DNA of 64,000 nt from positions 1 to 64,000 of the forward strand of contig DASZZN010000007.1 in the NCBI GenBank assembly GCA_035544955.1, in the 5' to 3' direction. The notes under the pieces are model-generated. The model had not been told where the DNA came from. It saw only the letters and a program-made list of their open reading frames with translations, and made no database searches. This stretch comes from Candidatus Dormiibacterota bacterium. GTDB lineage: Bacteria > Chloroflexota > Dormibacteria > CF-121. Every line of letters begins with the position of its first letter. Positions within the stretch are counted from its first letter, which is position 1. The position numbers were made by a program, and so were the translations under genes. Of the stretch, positions 40,040 to 49,618 are shown one piece after another.

Positions 40040-40901
40040 CGCTTCTCCTCCTCGCTCCCGGTTGCTTCGCGACCGCCTGGGCTCCGGGAGAGACGCCCAA
40101 ACGGGTTCCCTGTTCAACCAGCGCCTTGAGCCGACCGGTAACCAACTCACGCCATCCATCCGAAAAGATCCGCGCGCGATCCGGGTCGATCGGACCGAAG
40201 GCGCGGAAAGAAAACTGGAGAAGCGTTCCTTCGCCCTCGGTCGCCAGCGCAAAGCTTGCGATCCCGACGCCCAGCCCCAGGTGGAACGGACCCGTGAGCT
40301 CGAGGTGCCGATCGGTCGACCACTGGGTCACCGCGGCCAGGACGGCGCCGCCCTGGCGCCACTTCTCCACGAAGAGGCCGCCGAGGCGGGGCTCGAGCGT
40401 TAGCCCCGTCGCCTCTGGACGAAGCATCGGATGACCCCACCAGGCCCCCGGGTCCTTGGTCAGCGCGTGGAAGACGGCGCTATTGGATCCTTGGATGACG
40501 GCGTCGAAGGCAATATCGACCGACGGCCTCGCCGATTCCACGCCCGGCCCGCTAGCCTCGACGCCGGCTCGGAGGCGGAGGATTCCGGTTACCCAGCCCG
40601 CCGCCAGGGGATCGAACCAGCGGCGGTAGATCTGTTGCAACGTGATCGCGTTTAGGTAATACCGTCTCTCGCGACCCCGCTTCCGGCTGGCGATCAGACC
40701 GGCGTCTGAAAGGACCGTGAGGTGCCGCATCACAGCGATTCGCGAGATGTGGAAGTATCCGGCGACCTCGCCGGTGATCCGCGGCCGTTGGAGCAGCAGG
40801 TCGAGGATTCGCCGTCGTGTCGGATCCGCCAATGCCCGCCACAGCGGCGCCGTTTCCGCCTCCCTGCTGCCACCGGCGGAACGGGCTGGTGGCCGCCCCA
40901 T
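40032..40901 (-). CDS. ArsR-type regulator fused to an SRPBCC/AHSA1 domain
   Basis: 289 residues. The N-terminal winged HTH reads ALADPTRRRILDLLLQRPRITGEVAGYFHISRIAVMRHLTVLSDAGLI (residues about 24-72). The C-terminal SRPBCC domain (about residues 125-265) has VDIAFDAVIQGSNSAVFHALT, GWWGH-like DPGAWWGHPML and RIFSDGWRELVTGRLKALVEQG. No metal-binding Cys pair is present, so it probably senses a hydrophobic ligand. The start is ATG 40901, with GGAG eight bases upstream. The more upstream in-frame start at 41012 runs through the divergent promoter region. Confidence 0.88.
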   Translation of the reverse strand: MGRPPARSAGGSREAETAPLWRALADPTRRRILDLLLQRPRITGEVAGYFHISRIAVMRHLTVLSDAGLIASRKRGRERRYYLNAITLQQIYRRWFDPLAAGWVTGILRLRAGVEASGPGVESARPSVDIAFDAVIQGSNSAVFHALTKDPGAWWGHPMLRPEATGLTLEPRLGGLFVEKWRQGGAVLAAVTQWSTDRHLELTGPFHLGLGVGIASFALATEGEGTLLQFSFRAFGPIDPDRARIFSDGWRELVTGRLKALVEQGTRLGVSPGAQAVAKQPGARRRSDG

Positions 40902-40962
40902 ACATGTAACTCCAGCATTACATATTCTCGGAACCTTTGCAACCTGGCGGCACGTTTGATAG

Positions 40963-41421
40963 ATGATCGTGGCGGTGCTCCCCAAGGTCTCCCGTCCCTC
41001 CGCGCGAGCCATCTGTCTCGATGACAGGGGCCGGATTCTCTTGCTTCACTGGCGCGATCCCTTCGATGGATCCACCAAATGGGAGCCGCCAGGAGGGGGC
41101 ATCGATGCAGGCGAGACGCCGCTACAGGCAGCGCGCCGCGAGCTCGTCGAGGAAACCGGCCTACCCGGCGACCTGGTCGAGCCTCGGCCGGTCGAAATTG
41201 CTCGCACCTTTCGCTGGAACGGCCGCGACCACGAGCACACGGAGTGGTTCTACCTGGCGCGAATTCCGAAGACAGAGGTCCGTCCCGCTGGGCTGCGGCC
41301 TGACGAACGCGACAATTTTCTGGGCTACCGCTGGTTCAGCCCGGAGGAGCTCCGATTATCCTCCGAGCGCATTGAGCCGATTCAGCTGCTCGACGTCATC
41401 GCCGACCTCACTCGCCAGTAG
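40963..41421 (+). CDS. NUDIX hydrolase
   Basis: 152 residues with a complete Nudix box: GGGIDAGETPLQAARRELVEETGL (G-x5-E-x7-REUxEExGU, about residues 45-67). It hydrolyses nucleoside diphosphate-linked compounds; the substrate is unknown. Flanking sequence RAICLDDRGRILLLHWRDPF and EWFYLARIPKTEVRP fits the family. It is divergent from the ArsR-SRPBCC gene. Confidence 0.92.
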   Translation: MIVAVLPKVSRPSARAICLDDRGRILLLHWRDPFDGSTKWEPPGGGIDAGETPLQAARRELVEETGLPGDLVEPRPVEIARTFRWNGRDHEHTEWFYLARIPKTEVRPAGLRPDERDNFLGYRWFSPEELRLSSERIEPIQLLDVIADLTRQ

Positions 41422-41426
41422 GCTTC

Positions 41427-41930
41427 TCACGCAGCGCGGCGCCGCTCCTCGTCAAGCGCTCGGTACGCGTCCTCCAATTCGATGGTTCGGCTCAAGATGA
41501 GCTCGAGCAGCCGCTCGCGTGATCCGGTCCCACCAGCCGCCGGCCTCCGACCCCCCAGAAGGGCGGTCAGCCTGGCCACGAGCAGGCTCGGAACCCATGT
41601 TTTGTTGATGACGTCATCGGCGCCTACCTCGAGCCCCCGCACGAGGGCTTCGAGGTCCATCCGGCCGGTCAGGAGCACGAATGGCACCTGCGCGAGCCGT
41701 GGGTCGGCTTTGACCCGAACGCACAGCCCGAACCCATCGAGGCGTGGCATATCGATGTCGGACACCACCATGTCGATCGTGTCTTGCATGAGCACCTCCC
41801 AAGCAGCTTCGCCGTCGACGGCAATGATGACCTGGAAGCCTGCCTCCTCGAGCACCAGTTGCGCCCGCTTGGCTTGAGTATGGCTGTCCTCAGCGATCAG
41901 AATTCGCGAAGCTTTCTTAGCGTCGGTCAT
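41427..41930 (-). CDS. single-receiver response regulator with coiled-coil tail
   Basis: 167 residues. The receiver domain has acidic pocket Glu14/Asp15, phospho-acceptor Asp58 (VVSDIDMPRLDGFG), Thr88 and Lys110. There is no DNA-binding or enzymatic output domain; the last 40 residues are a charged helix (ERLLELILSRTIELEDAYRALDEE). It overlaps the cheA gene by 4 bases, so it is the cognate receiver of that kinase. The output partner is unknown. Confidence 0.9.
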   Translation of the reverse strand: MTDAKKASRILIAEDSHTQAKRAQLVLEEAGFQVIIAVDGEAAWEVLMQDTIDMVVSDIDMPRLDGFGLCVRVKADPRLAQVPFVLLTGRMDLEALVRGLEVGADDVINKTWVPSLLVARLTALLGGRRPAAGGTGSRERLLELILSRTIELEDAYRALDEERRRAA

Positions 41931-43570
41931 GCTGCCTCCGCGACCGCCTGAGCGATGCCGGCTGGCGAGAGCGCGTGGTCGATGAGATCGATCGGATTGA
42001 GGATCAGAACGACTTCTCCCGATGGGAGCGTGCTCGCGCCGCTCATCGTGGGCACGAGCGGAAGCAGGGCGGGAAACGGCTTCACAACCAGTTCCTGCTC
42101 GCCCAGCAACGCATCAACTGGAAACGCCACCAGGCCACCGCGGGTCTGAAAGATGACGACCGGCGTCTTCTCTTTTGCCCGCGGGCTCGCGCGCTCGCGC
42201 CAGAAGAGGCTTACCGCCCGCCCGTCCAGGCGGATCGTGGGCTGTCCCTGAACGGTCAAGATCTGCTCCGGCCGGATGAGCGCGGTTCGTTCGATCAATT
42301 CCAGTGGAATTGCCTGGGTACCGCCGAGAGCCCGCACCAGCAGGCATCGCGTGGTGGACAAGGTGAGAGGGACCGAGAGCCGAAACACCGTTCCCTGAGG
42401 ACCGGAGCGCTCGACTATGACCTGCCCGCGCAAAAGCTCCACGGCCTGTCTGACGATGGCGAGACCGAGCCCACGACCCGAGACTTCGCTCGCCTCGGTG
42501 CGGGTCGAAAGGCCGCTCCGAAAGAGCAGTTCGAAGACCTCAGGACCAGAGAGGCCGTCTGCCTGCGCGGCGCTGAGTAGCCCGAGGCGAACCGCCTGTC
42601 CGCGCACCGCGGTGAGATCGATGCCCCGACCGTCGTCCGATATGGTGATGACGACCACGTTTCCTCCTCGGTCCGCCCTCAGCGCCAGGTGGGCGGTCGC
42701 CGGCTTGCCAGCCGACTCCCGCTCGGCAGGCGTTTCGATGCCGTGGTCGATGGCGTTGCGAATGAGATGCAGCAGCGGGTCGCGAAGCGCGTCGAGCACA
42801 CCCTTATCGACGTTCGTCGCTTCGCCTAACAGCTCCAGGTCAACCCGCTTGCCTGTCTCCCGAGTCAGGTCTAAAACCATGCGCTCGAACGATCGGAAAA
42901 GTCCTCCAACGGTCATCATGCGAAGCTCGCGGATGTCGTTGTCCAGCGTGTCGAGCTGCCGACGCATCTCGGCTTGCTGTTGGCGCGCCGACTGGGTGCT
43001 GAGCTTCAGTCGCTGATGGACGTGGTGAAGGTCGTCCGGCCACCCGCCTGACTGCCGCCCGGCCTGCGACCGGCGCCAGCGCTGTTCGGCCGAACTCAGG
43101 CTCGCGGCTAGACCCGTGAGGTCTCGGATTAGCTGGGCCCGTGCTTGCTCCCCCACAAGAAGCGCGCCGACGTCGGCCATCAGCCGGTCGAGTCGCGGCG
43201 TCGCCACTCTGATACTCTCCTCTGCCGATGCACTCGGGACGGCGGAGTGGTCGATCAAGGCACTCAGCTGATCAAGGTGCCCGTACCAGTCGTGCAGCGG
43301 CAGCTCCTCGACGGTTGGTCGCTTGCGCGCTGCGACAATCGCATCCTCGAAAGCATGGGCGACCCCCTCTACGGCGATCGCCGAAACCGAGCGCGCCGCG
43401 CCTTTCAGGCTGTGCACCTCACGAAAGATGTGCTCCACTTGCTGAGCACGCTCCGACCCTGAAGGATTCCGTTCGATTTCGAGCAGAACCCTGGTGATTG
43501 CCTCCAGTCGCTCTCGTGCCTCGGCCCGGTAGGTGGCCATCAGCTCTTGAGTCAGGGCTTCTTCGTTCAT
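41927..43570 (-). CDS. cheA: CheA-type histidine kinase (short form)
   Basis: 547 residues. N-terminal Hpt domain with phospho-His53 (IFREVHSLKGAARS), a long helical region, a dimer helix, HATPase (HLIRNAIDHGIETPAERE, ISDDGRGIDLTAVR, GRGLGLAIVRQAVELLRG) and a C-terminal CheW-like domain (RCLLVRALGGTQAIPLELIERT to VVLILNPIDLIDHAL). There is no obvious P2 (CheY-binding) domain. It is the central kinase of the receptor array encoded by this operon. Its stop overlaps the receiver gene start; the MCP gene is 26 bases upstream. Confidence 0.93.
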   Translation of the reverse strand: MNEEALTQELMATYRAEARERLEAITRVLLEIERNPSGSERAQQVEHIFREVHSLKGAARSVSAIAVEGVAHAFEDAIVAARKRPTVEELPLHDWYGHLDQLSALIDHSAVPSASAEESIRVATPRLDRLMADVGALLVGEQARAQLIRDLTGLAASLSSAEQRWRRSQAGRQSGGWPDDLHHVHQRLKLSTQSARQQQAEMRRQLDTLDNDIRELRMMTVGGLFRSFERMVLDLTRETGKRVDLELLGEATNVDKGVLDALRDPLLHLIRNAIDHGIETPAERESAGKPATAHLALRADRGGNVVVITISDDGRGIDLTAVRGQAVRLGLLSAAQADGLSGPEVFELLFRSGLSTRTEASEVSGRGLGLAIVRQAVELLRGQVIVERSGPQGTVFRLSVPLTLSTTRCLLVRALGGTQAIPLELIERTALIRPEQILTVQGQPTIRLDGRAVSLFWRERASPRAKEKTPVVIFQTRGGLVAFPVDALLGEQELVVKPFPALLPLVPTMSGASTLPSGEVVLILNPIDLIDHALSPAGIAQAVAEAA

Positions 43571-43596
43571 GCTTTCTTTGTTCTCATGCTTCGCCC

Positions 43597-44970
43597 TTAC
43601 GACAGGATGTAACTCCTGGCGAGTTTGCTCATGCGTTCGCTGAGCTCGGTGATGTTTTGAGCGGATAGCTGAGTCTGTCGTGACCCCGCCACTGCCTGGG
43701 CGGTCGCCTGGTTGATCTCGCCCATTGCCACGGCGATCTGCTCCATGCCCACGGTTTGCTGCTGCACTGCGATCGCGATTTGTTCGGCCGTCTGCGCGGT
43801 TCGGCGGATGGTCTCCGAGAGCGATTTGATCGCGGTCCCGGCGCCGTCGACGTTCTTCGATCCGCTCTCGACGCCCTTGAGTCCCTCCTCGGTGACCATG
43901 ACGGCACTGTTCGTCGCCTTCTGAATCTCGCTCAGCAGCTCCCGCACCCGAGTGGTGGCGACCTTGGACTGTTCCGCCAGGTTGCGAACCTCTGAGGCAA
44001 CGACCGCAAATCCTTTTCCGTGCTCCCCCGCGCGGGCCGCTTCGATAGCGGCGTTGAGGGCGAGCAAGTTGGACTGCTCGGCAAAGTCGTTGACGGTGGT
44101 AATGATGTCACCGATTTGCTGGCCCTGTCCGCTCAGCGCCAGGATGTTCTGCGCGATGCCCTCCACTTGCGCCTTGATGGCGGCCATGCTTTCGATCGTC
44201 GATTCGACCGAGCCTCTGCCGTCGTCCGTGGCCTTGACCGAGTCCCGGGCCATGCTCGCCACCTGACCCGAGCGCTGCGAGGTCTGCTCGACGGTGGTAC
44301 GGATCGCGTTGATCGTGGCGGTGGTCTCCTGGATGGCGGTCGCCTGGTTGGCCGCGCTCGAGGTTTGCTCACTGGCGGCGGCCAGGATCTCGGAAACACC
44401 TGAGCCCAGGTCGTTGGTGGCGTCCTGGATCTGGACGGCCAGTTCCCGCAAGTTGGCGTTCATCTTGTTAAGGTCTCGCCCAAGCGCGGCGATCTCCCCA
44501 TTCCCGGACACCTCAAGGGTCCCGCTCAGATCACGGTCGGCGACTCTCGCAACGAAGGCGATGTAGCGCGTGATCGTCTTCGCCGATTCCTCTTTCGCCG
44601 TGCGCTCGCGTTCCGCGAGGTTTCGCTGGCCTTGCATCATCCGAGTGAGGGCGCCCGCCAGGAGCCCGATCTCGTCTTGCCGCGCAAAGCGCGGCGTCTC
44701 GATCAGCTCGCCATCGCCGATCCGGTTTGCCGCGACGGTGATCTGGCCGAGCGGCACCGAGATGCTGCGGGCGATGAACACGCCAATCCCGACCGTGATA
44801 AAGATGGCGAGCACAACAATCAAGCCGACGATCAGTTGAGCGTTCGCGCCCGCACCCCGATTGCTGGCAGTCTCCATCTGCCCCACCTGAACGACGGCGA
44901 CCGCGGCGATGCTGAGCGTCATCAATAGCGTCAACGCGTAGCCAGCAAGGATTCGGGCGAAGATGTTCAT
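43597..44970 (-). CDS. methyl-accepting chemotaxis protein without a periplasmic domain
   Basis: 457 residues. Two membrane helices (about 8-29 and 45-67) are separated by only about 15 residues, so no external sensor domain exists. HAMP and a second HAMP-like segment follow ([23 protein letters not shown]). A long signalling coiled-coil comes next, with the hairpin tip [48 protein letters not shown]. No CheR-docking pentapeptide is at the C-terminus. The ATG at 44970 overlaps the cheW stop by 4 bases; an upstream in-frame extension to 45546 is only a shadow of cheW. The signal must come from inside the cell or the membrane. Confidence 0.92.
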   Translation of the reverse strand: MNIFARILAGYALTLLMTLSIAAVAVVQVGQMETASNRGAGANAQLIVGLIVVLAIFITVGIGVFIARSISVPLGQITVAANRIGDGELIETPRFARQDEIGLLAGALTRMMQGQRNLAERERTAKEESAKTITRYIAFVARVADRDLSGTLEVSGNGEIAALGRDLNKMNANLRELAVQIQDATNDLGSGVSEILAAASEQTSSAANQATAIQETTATINAIRTTVEQTSQRSGQVASMARDSVKATDDGRGSVESTIESMAAIKAQVEGIAQNILALSGQGQQIGDIITTVNDFAEQSNLLALNAAIEAARAGEHGKGFAVVASEVRNLAEQSKVATTRVRELLSEIQKATNSAVMVTEEGLKGVESGSKNVDGAGTAIKSLSETIRRTAQTAEQIAIAVQQQTVGMEQIAVAMGEINQATAQAVAGSRQTQLSAQNITELSERMSKLARSYILS

Positions 44971-45485
44971 GGCCGGGTGGATGCCTCCACAGCCCGGTTC
45001 GTCTGCAGTGCAATGGCCGTCGTTAGCAGCGCGCGAAGGTCGATCGCCGTACGAAGGTCCGGCGTTCGCCCGAGGAACCACGCGGATTGCGGCCCATGAT
45101 CGCGGCGGAGGGTCGCGGGCTCGACGGACAGCAGCCCGTCCAGCCGGTCGACCCAGATCCCTGCAGGTTGCGGAGTGTCGATAACCAGCATGATCGGGAG
45201 CGTCCCCGCACGGGGCGCGCGAATGTTCAGCACGCTTCGCAGATCGAAGACGGGAATCAAGGCTCCCCGCACGTTGGCAATCCCGGCGTAGAGGGCGGGA
45301 ACGTTGGGAAGCGGCGCTAGATGGCTGACCGGTGTCGCCTCCGTGAGCCCTGCCAGGGCGGTGACGAATCCTTCGTCGCCGAGCGTGAAGCCAAGCATCG
45401 TCACTCGGGCGTCGGCACCGTCGCCGAGGGGCATCGCGAGTCGTCGGGCGCGCTCGACCAGGACCTGCTGAGAATCTCGGGTCAT
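44967..45485 (-). CDS. cheW: CheW-like coupling protein (copy 1)
   Basis: 172 residues, a single CheW SH3-like domain: [57 protein letters not shown]. It would link receptors to CheA. It overlaps the upstream cheW copy and the downstream MCP gene by 4 bases each. The first 30 residues ([20 protein letters not shown]) are an extra helix not found in the minimal CheW. Confidence 0.88.
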   Translation of the reverse strand: MTRDSQQVLVERARRLAMPLGDGADARVTMLGFTLGDEGFVTALAGLTEATPVSHLAPLPNVPALYAGIANVRGALIPVFDLRSVLNIRAPRAGTLPIMLVIDTPQPAGIWVDRLDGLLSVEPATLRRDHGPQSAWFLGRTPDLRTAIDLRALLTTAIALQTNRAVEASTRP

Positions 45486-45961
45486 GCCGGAATCTCCGCG
45501 GCCGTGGCGAGTTTCCGTGCGCGTCCCGGCGCGAGCGGCGCGGCATCTAGCAAATGAGCACTGTCCAGGACGAGGTGCAAGAGGCCGCCGCTCGGCGACA
45601 GCCCCTGAATCAGCTCTCCTGAGCGGCGGTCACCCGGCACCGTCAGGACATCGCCGGCTGCCACGTCGAGCGCCTGGTCGACGCCGACGGCGCAGACGCC
45701 CTGGCCAGCCTTAACGATCAAGAGGTGCTGCTCGGGCTGGATTGGCGCCTCCGGCAATCCAAGGAGCCGGCGGAGGTTGATGACCAGGCACGGCGATCCA
45801 TGCAGATCGATAACTCCCAGGACTTGACGGTCGGCGCCGGGAAGCGGCGTGATAGCGGGCATAGCGACAACTTGCTCGACCTGCTCCATCGGCAGCGAGC
45901 AGAGCAGGCCGTCGACGACGAACGTCACCAGGTGCTGGCTCATTTCAGGCCACGGACCCAT
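45482..45961 (-). CDS. cheW: CheW-like coupling protein (copy 2)
   Basis: 159 residues, a CheW domain: [62 protein letters not shown]. It is the first gene of the cheW-cheW-mcp-cheA-receiver block. GGAG lies just before ATG 45961; an internal ATG (45943) is also possible. The two CheW proteins differ strongly from each other. Confidence 0.88.
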   Translation of the reverse strand: MGPWPEMSQHLVTFVVDGLLCSLPMEQVEQVVAMPAITPLPGADRQVLGVIDLHGSPCLVINLRRLLGLPEAPIQPEQHLLIVKAGQGVCAVGVDQALDVAAGDVLTVPGDRRSGELIQGLSPSGGLLHLVLDSAHLLDAAPLAPGRARKLATAAEIPA

Positions 45962-46007
45962 TGACTCCGTCCACTACTACATAACTTCCTAGTCTGTTAC
46001 TACTCGC

Positions 46008-46025
46008 CACCTATATATGCAGGTG
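46008..46025. repeat. 18-bp palindrome upstream of the cheW block
   Basis: CACCTATATATGCAGGTG: half sites CACCTR/YAGGTG around a TATATG core. It matches 17 of 18 bases with the element at 62677-62694. It lies between the GGDEF-EAL stop and the first cheW, about 50-65 bases before the cheW start. It could be an operator or a promoter for the chemosensory genes. Confidence 0.5.
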
Positions 46026-46034
46026 GCCATCGCC

Positions 46035-48362
46035 CTAGGCGGCGACTGCGACGCCCGGCCTCCAGCCGATGCCACGCTGCAAAAGAGCTTCGAACGCCTT
46101 CGCCTGCAGCGGCGGCGAGAAATAGTAGCCCTGTCCCAGCTCGCAGCCGAGCGAACGCAACAGGCGAAGTTGACCCACCGTTTCGATCCCCTCCGCCACC
46201 GTGGTCAAGTGGAGGGCATCACTCAGGCCGATGATGGCTCGGGCGACGGCTGACTGCTCGGTGCCTTCGGCGATGTCATCGACGAACGCCCGATCGATCT
46301 TGAGGACATCGACTGGGAAGTGACGCAGGTATCCGAGCGAGGAATACCCCGTCCCGAAGTCGTCGATGGCCAGCCGCAGCCCGAGCTGCTTTAGCTCCCG
46401 CAGCCTCCCTACGGTCCCCGCCATGTCCTTCATGAGCACCGATTCGGTGATCTCGAGCACGAGGTCAGCGGGGTTGAACTCGGATTCGTAGAGCATGCGC
46501 GTCAGCTGCCCAAGTAGGTCCGGGTCCTGGAGCTGCCGTGCAGAGACGTTGACGCTCAGGCTGAAGTGGCGACGATCCGGCAAAGCCGCCCTCCACTCGG
46601 TTGCCTGGCGGATTGCCTCCTGCAAGACCCAGCGTCCCAGCGGCACGATCTGCCCGGTTTCCTCCGCGACACCGATGAACTCCGCGGGCGGGATCAGCCC
46701 CTTCACCGGATGGCGCCAGCGGACCAGCGCCTCCGCGCCATCGATGGTCTCCCCCTCGAGCCGAACCACCGGTTGGTAATGCAGCTCGAATTCGTTTCGC
46801 TCGACCGCACGGGCGAGGTCGGCATCCAGTTCGAGGCGGCGCATAACCGCGGCGTGCATCGTCGGCTCGAAGACGACACAGGGCCTGGTGCCCGTCTCCT
46901 TGGCGCGGTACATGGCCGTGTCCGCATTGCGCAGTAGCTCGGATGCGGCCTCTCGCCCATCGCTGCTGGTGGCGACGCCGATGCTGGGATTACTGAAGAT
47001 CTCGTTGCCGCCGATCGTCACGGGCTCGCGCAAGTTGTCGCGGATGCGCTGGGCGACAATGATCACCTCATTCAGGTCGGCCACCCCTTCGACCAGGACG
47101 GCGAACTCGTCGCCGCCAAGTCTGGCCGGCGTATCCACCTCGCGAATCGACCCGCGCAGACGACGCCCTAGCTGGATCAGCAACTGGTCGCCTGCCTCAT
47201 GCCCCAGGCTGTCGTTGACGTTCTTGAAGCGGTCGAGATCGATGAAGAGCACTCCGGTGATCGAGCCGACCTCCCGCCGCGCCCGAGCGAGCGCGTGCTC
47301 GAGCCGATCCAGGAAGAGCGTGCGGTTGGGCAGATCGGTGAGCGCATCGTGCAAGACCTGGTGCTGCATGGCAGCCGCCATCTTGGAGTCAGTCAGCGCG
47401 AGGCTGGCATGTTCGGCGAAAGCGACCAGCGTGTCCTGCTCCGCGGGCGTGAAGACGCGGCCGGCCTCGCGCGAGGCCACCGTGAGACTACCCACGACCC
47501 GCCCGGTCTCTCGTACGGGCGCGGCCATCGCGACCTGGACACCGTCGCGGACGAGGGCGGCGACCCCTCCCTCGAACCGCGGGTAATCCGCAATGACCAC
47601 CAGATGGTCCTCCGCCACCGACCGACTACTGGCGCCGCGAGACGAGGGTTCCAGCGCCATCTCAGCGAGCACCTCGGGGGCGAGGCCGACCTGCGCCAGA
47701 ATGACGAGGGCGTCCGCGTTGGCCTCGTCGCGCAAGCGGAAGCTGGCGATCTCCGCGTTGACGAGCTCGCTGGCGCCCCGGACGATCGCGTCGAGTACCT
47801 CGGTGAACGGAGCGCGATGCGAGATCGACTGCCCGATCTTGGCCAGACGTTCGAGTAGGGTCTGCCGTTCCTGCAATTGACGCACCAGGCGCACGTTCTC
47901 TCGGCTTTGCGCATCACTACGGGCGCGCAGGTGGCGCTCTTCCTCGAGCGCCGCGAGCGAGCGGACCGTCAGCGCAAGGCCGCGACCCATCGCCCGCAAA
48001 AGGACCGCCTCCTCGCGGACGAATTCCGAAGCTCCGGTCCGTGCCACCAGCAGACGGGCATCTTTCGGAGTTTCCAATGCCACGATGGAGACGCGGCAGA
48101 CCCCAAGTGACGGCAGCTCGATCGTGGCGGAGTCTTGTGCGGCAGCCCTACATAGCAGCGCTGTGGGGATATCGTTCGCCGGAAATCCGACCGCGGCCAG
48201 GACAACATCGCCCTGAACGACGGCGGCAACCTCCGCCTCAAGCGCCTCGGCGACCCGTTCGACGGCCCCGGTGAGCGCACCCGCACGGTCTGAGTAGGAC
48301 GCGATGGCGGTGAGGAACTCGGCGAGCTGTTGGGTCGACCAACCACCGGAGTAGGTCGACAT
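46035..48362 (-). CDS. GAF-GGDEF-EAL bifunctional c-di-GMP protein
   Basis: 775 residues, no membrane helix. An N-terminal region (1-150) is followed by a GAF domain (about 165-325), then GGDEF and EAL. The active-site loop RLGGDEFAVLVEG (about residue 417) is intact, and a RxxD inhibitory site (REVD) lies five residues before it. The EAL domain keeps EALVRWRHP, NVSARQLQDPD, LEITESVLM, DDFGTGYSSLGYLRHFP, KIDRAFV and AEGIE, so both synthesis and hydrolysis of c-di-GMP are possible. It starts 2 bases after the FIST gene, so they are coupled. It precedes the chemosensory block on the same strand. Confidence 0.93.
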   Translation of the reverse strand: MSTYSGGWSTQQLAEFLTAIASYSDRAGALTGAVERVAEALEAEVAAVVQGDVVLAAVGFPANDIPTALLCRAAAQDSATIELPSLGVCRVSIVALETPKDARLLVARTGASEFVREEAVLLRAMGRGLALTVRSLAALEEERHLRARSDAQSRENVRLVRQLQERQTLLERLAKIGQSISHRAPFTEVLDAIVRGASELVNAEIASFRLRDEANADALVILAQVGLAPEVLAEMALEPSSRGASSRSVAEDHLVVIADYPRFEGGVAALVRDGVQVAMAAPVRETGRVVGSLTVASREAGRVFTPAEQDTLVAFAEHASLALTDSKMAAAMQHQVLHDALTDLPNRTLFLDRLEHALARARREVGSITGVLFIDLDRFKNVNDSLGHEAGDQLLIQLGRRLRGSIREVDTPARLGGDEFAVLVEGVADLNEVIIVAQRIRDNLREPVTIGGNEIFSNPSIGVATSSDGREAASELLRNADTAMYRAKETGTRPCVVFEPTMHAAVMRRLELDADLARAVERNEFELHYQPVVRLEGETIDGAEALVRWRHPVKGLIPPAEFIGVAEETGQIVPLGRWVLQEAIRQATEWRAALPDRRHFSLSVNVSARQLQDPDLLGQLTRMLYESEFNPADLVLEITESVLMKDMAGTVGRLRELKQLGLRLAIDDFGTGYSSLGYLRHFPVDVLKIDRAFVDDIAEGTEQSAVARAIIGLSDALHLTTVAEGIETVGQLRLLRSLGCELGQGYYFSPPLQAKAFEALLQRGIGWRPGVAVAA

Positions 48363-48364
48363 CG

Positions 48365-49579
48365 TCAGCTCAGCGCGAGAATTACCAGCGTCTGATTGTG
48401 AAAACCACTGACGCCATTCGTGCGCGCGATCTCGCCATACGTATAGAACCCGGCGATGGGCGCGCCGCCGGCATGGAGGCCGATGCGCGACACCTCGCGG
48501 CGAATCCCCTCGTCGCCCAGCACGCCGCGCCGGGCGATGCAGTCGAAGGCGAGGAACCCGACCGGGCGGTGACCATCGAGGGAGGCCAGCGCATCGGAGC
48601 AGGCCGCGTCAGTGGCCTCGAGCACCGACGTGTCGTCGCCCTCCATGAACCAGGCCAGGCCACCCTGCGGGACGCCGGCGATGCAGATGAGTGACCGGTC
48701 CTCGAAATTGGCTTCGCCAACGAAGCGGACCTCCTCGCCGCTACGCCGGCTGAGGCCGAGGGGGTGGGTGATCGCAAACCGGGTGAAGGCCGCGGCATCC
48801 GTTCGAGCGCTGGCCGGCGCGTTGAGGCGATCCAGGTAAATGTCGAGCGCAGGCTTGTCGTCGAGGGTATGGACCCGGTTGTCGGCACTGCCTGTGACCA
48901 GCATCGGTTCGCCGACGCGCCGCCAACCATGCCGAACGCCGATGCCCATCGGGGAATCCGAGGCAATCGCTGCCCCAACGACGGCATCGGTTACCACCTG
49001 GGTGCCGTGGAATTGGTACGTCCGTTTCATCTTGAGGTCGTCGCCGGCGCAGCCTCCCACCAGGGGGACGGCCGCGCCAACGACTGAGTAGGCACCTCGG
49101 ACGACCTCCTGCTGGTCGCCGGAAAGGCCGTCGCTGAGGAGCATCAAGACTTTGTGCGGGCGCTCGGCCAGGCGAGATACCGACGCTGCGACCTCCGCGC
49201 TCGCCAAACGAAGGCGCCCGGAGGCGCCAGTCGCCAGCGCCGTTGCGATCGAGAAGCCCTCGCCGCCTAACGCCGTCACAACCACGCTGGAATCCCCGGG
49301 GCCGGAGACACCGATCTCACCCGCTGTCGAGCATCCGATGAGCGGCGCGCCACCCGACCGTTCGCTGATCGTTCGGATCAGCAGCTCCAGGTCGTAGGCA
49401 TCAGAGCAGAACACCACGAGGAGGCTCGCCTTGTCCTGCTCGAGTGCCTGGCCGGCCGCCTCCTCGCCAGCCGACCGGGCATCACCCGCTGCCGATCGGC
49501 CGACGCGCATCCACCGACGCGGGCCCGTGTCCACCATAGGCCAGAACTCAGTGGGCCTTGATTGCTTCGCAAAGCCCAT
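48365..49579 (-). CDS. FIST-domain sensory protein
   Basis: 404 residues. N-terminal FIST_N features (SLLVVFCSDAYDLELLIRTI, GAPLIGCSTAGEIGVSG, LLSDGLSGDQQEVVRGAYSVVGAAVPLVGGCAGD) and the C-terminal FIST_C end (GRPVGFLAF-like RPVGFLAFDCIARRG, APIAGFYTYGEIARTNG, FHNQTLVIL). FIST proteins are cytosolic sensor modules thought to bind small molecules, often next to signalling genes. It is the first gene of this leftward cluster, directly coupled to the GGDEF-EAL gene. The start is uncertain; ATG 49510 (MRVGRSAAGD) fits the family N-terminus as well. Confidence 0.85.
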   Translation of the reverse strand: MGFAKQSRPTEFWPMVDTGPRRWMRVGRSAAGDARSAGEEAAGQALEQDKASLLVVFCSDAYDLELLIRTISERSGGAPLIGCSTAGEIGVSGPGDSSVVVTALGGEGFSIATALATGASGRLRLASAEVAASVSRLAERPHKVLMLLSDGLSGDQQEVVRGAYSVVGAAVPLVGGCAGDDLKMKRTYQFHGTQVVTDAVVGAAIASDSPMGIGVRHGWRRVGEPMLVTGSADNRVHTLDDKPALDIYLDRLNAPASARTDAAAFTRFAITHPLGLSRRSGEEVRFVGEANFEDRSLICIAGVPQGGLAWFMEGDDTSVLEATDAACSDALASLDGHRPVGFLAFDCIARRGVLGDEGIRREVSRIGLHAGGAPIAGFYTYGEIARTNGVSGFHNQTLVILALS

Positions 49580-49618
49580 CGTTTGCCGCTGCCGTGCCGC
49601 TCAGCCGTCACCGGCTCG

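Noticed and set aside
44971-45546. Upstream extension of the MCP gene to 45546
   Set aside because: The extra 192 residues are Arg/Pro-rich and overlap the cheW gene in another frame; the ATG at 44970 with the ATGA overlap is the natural start.
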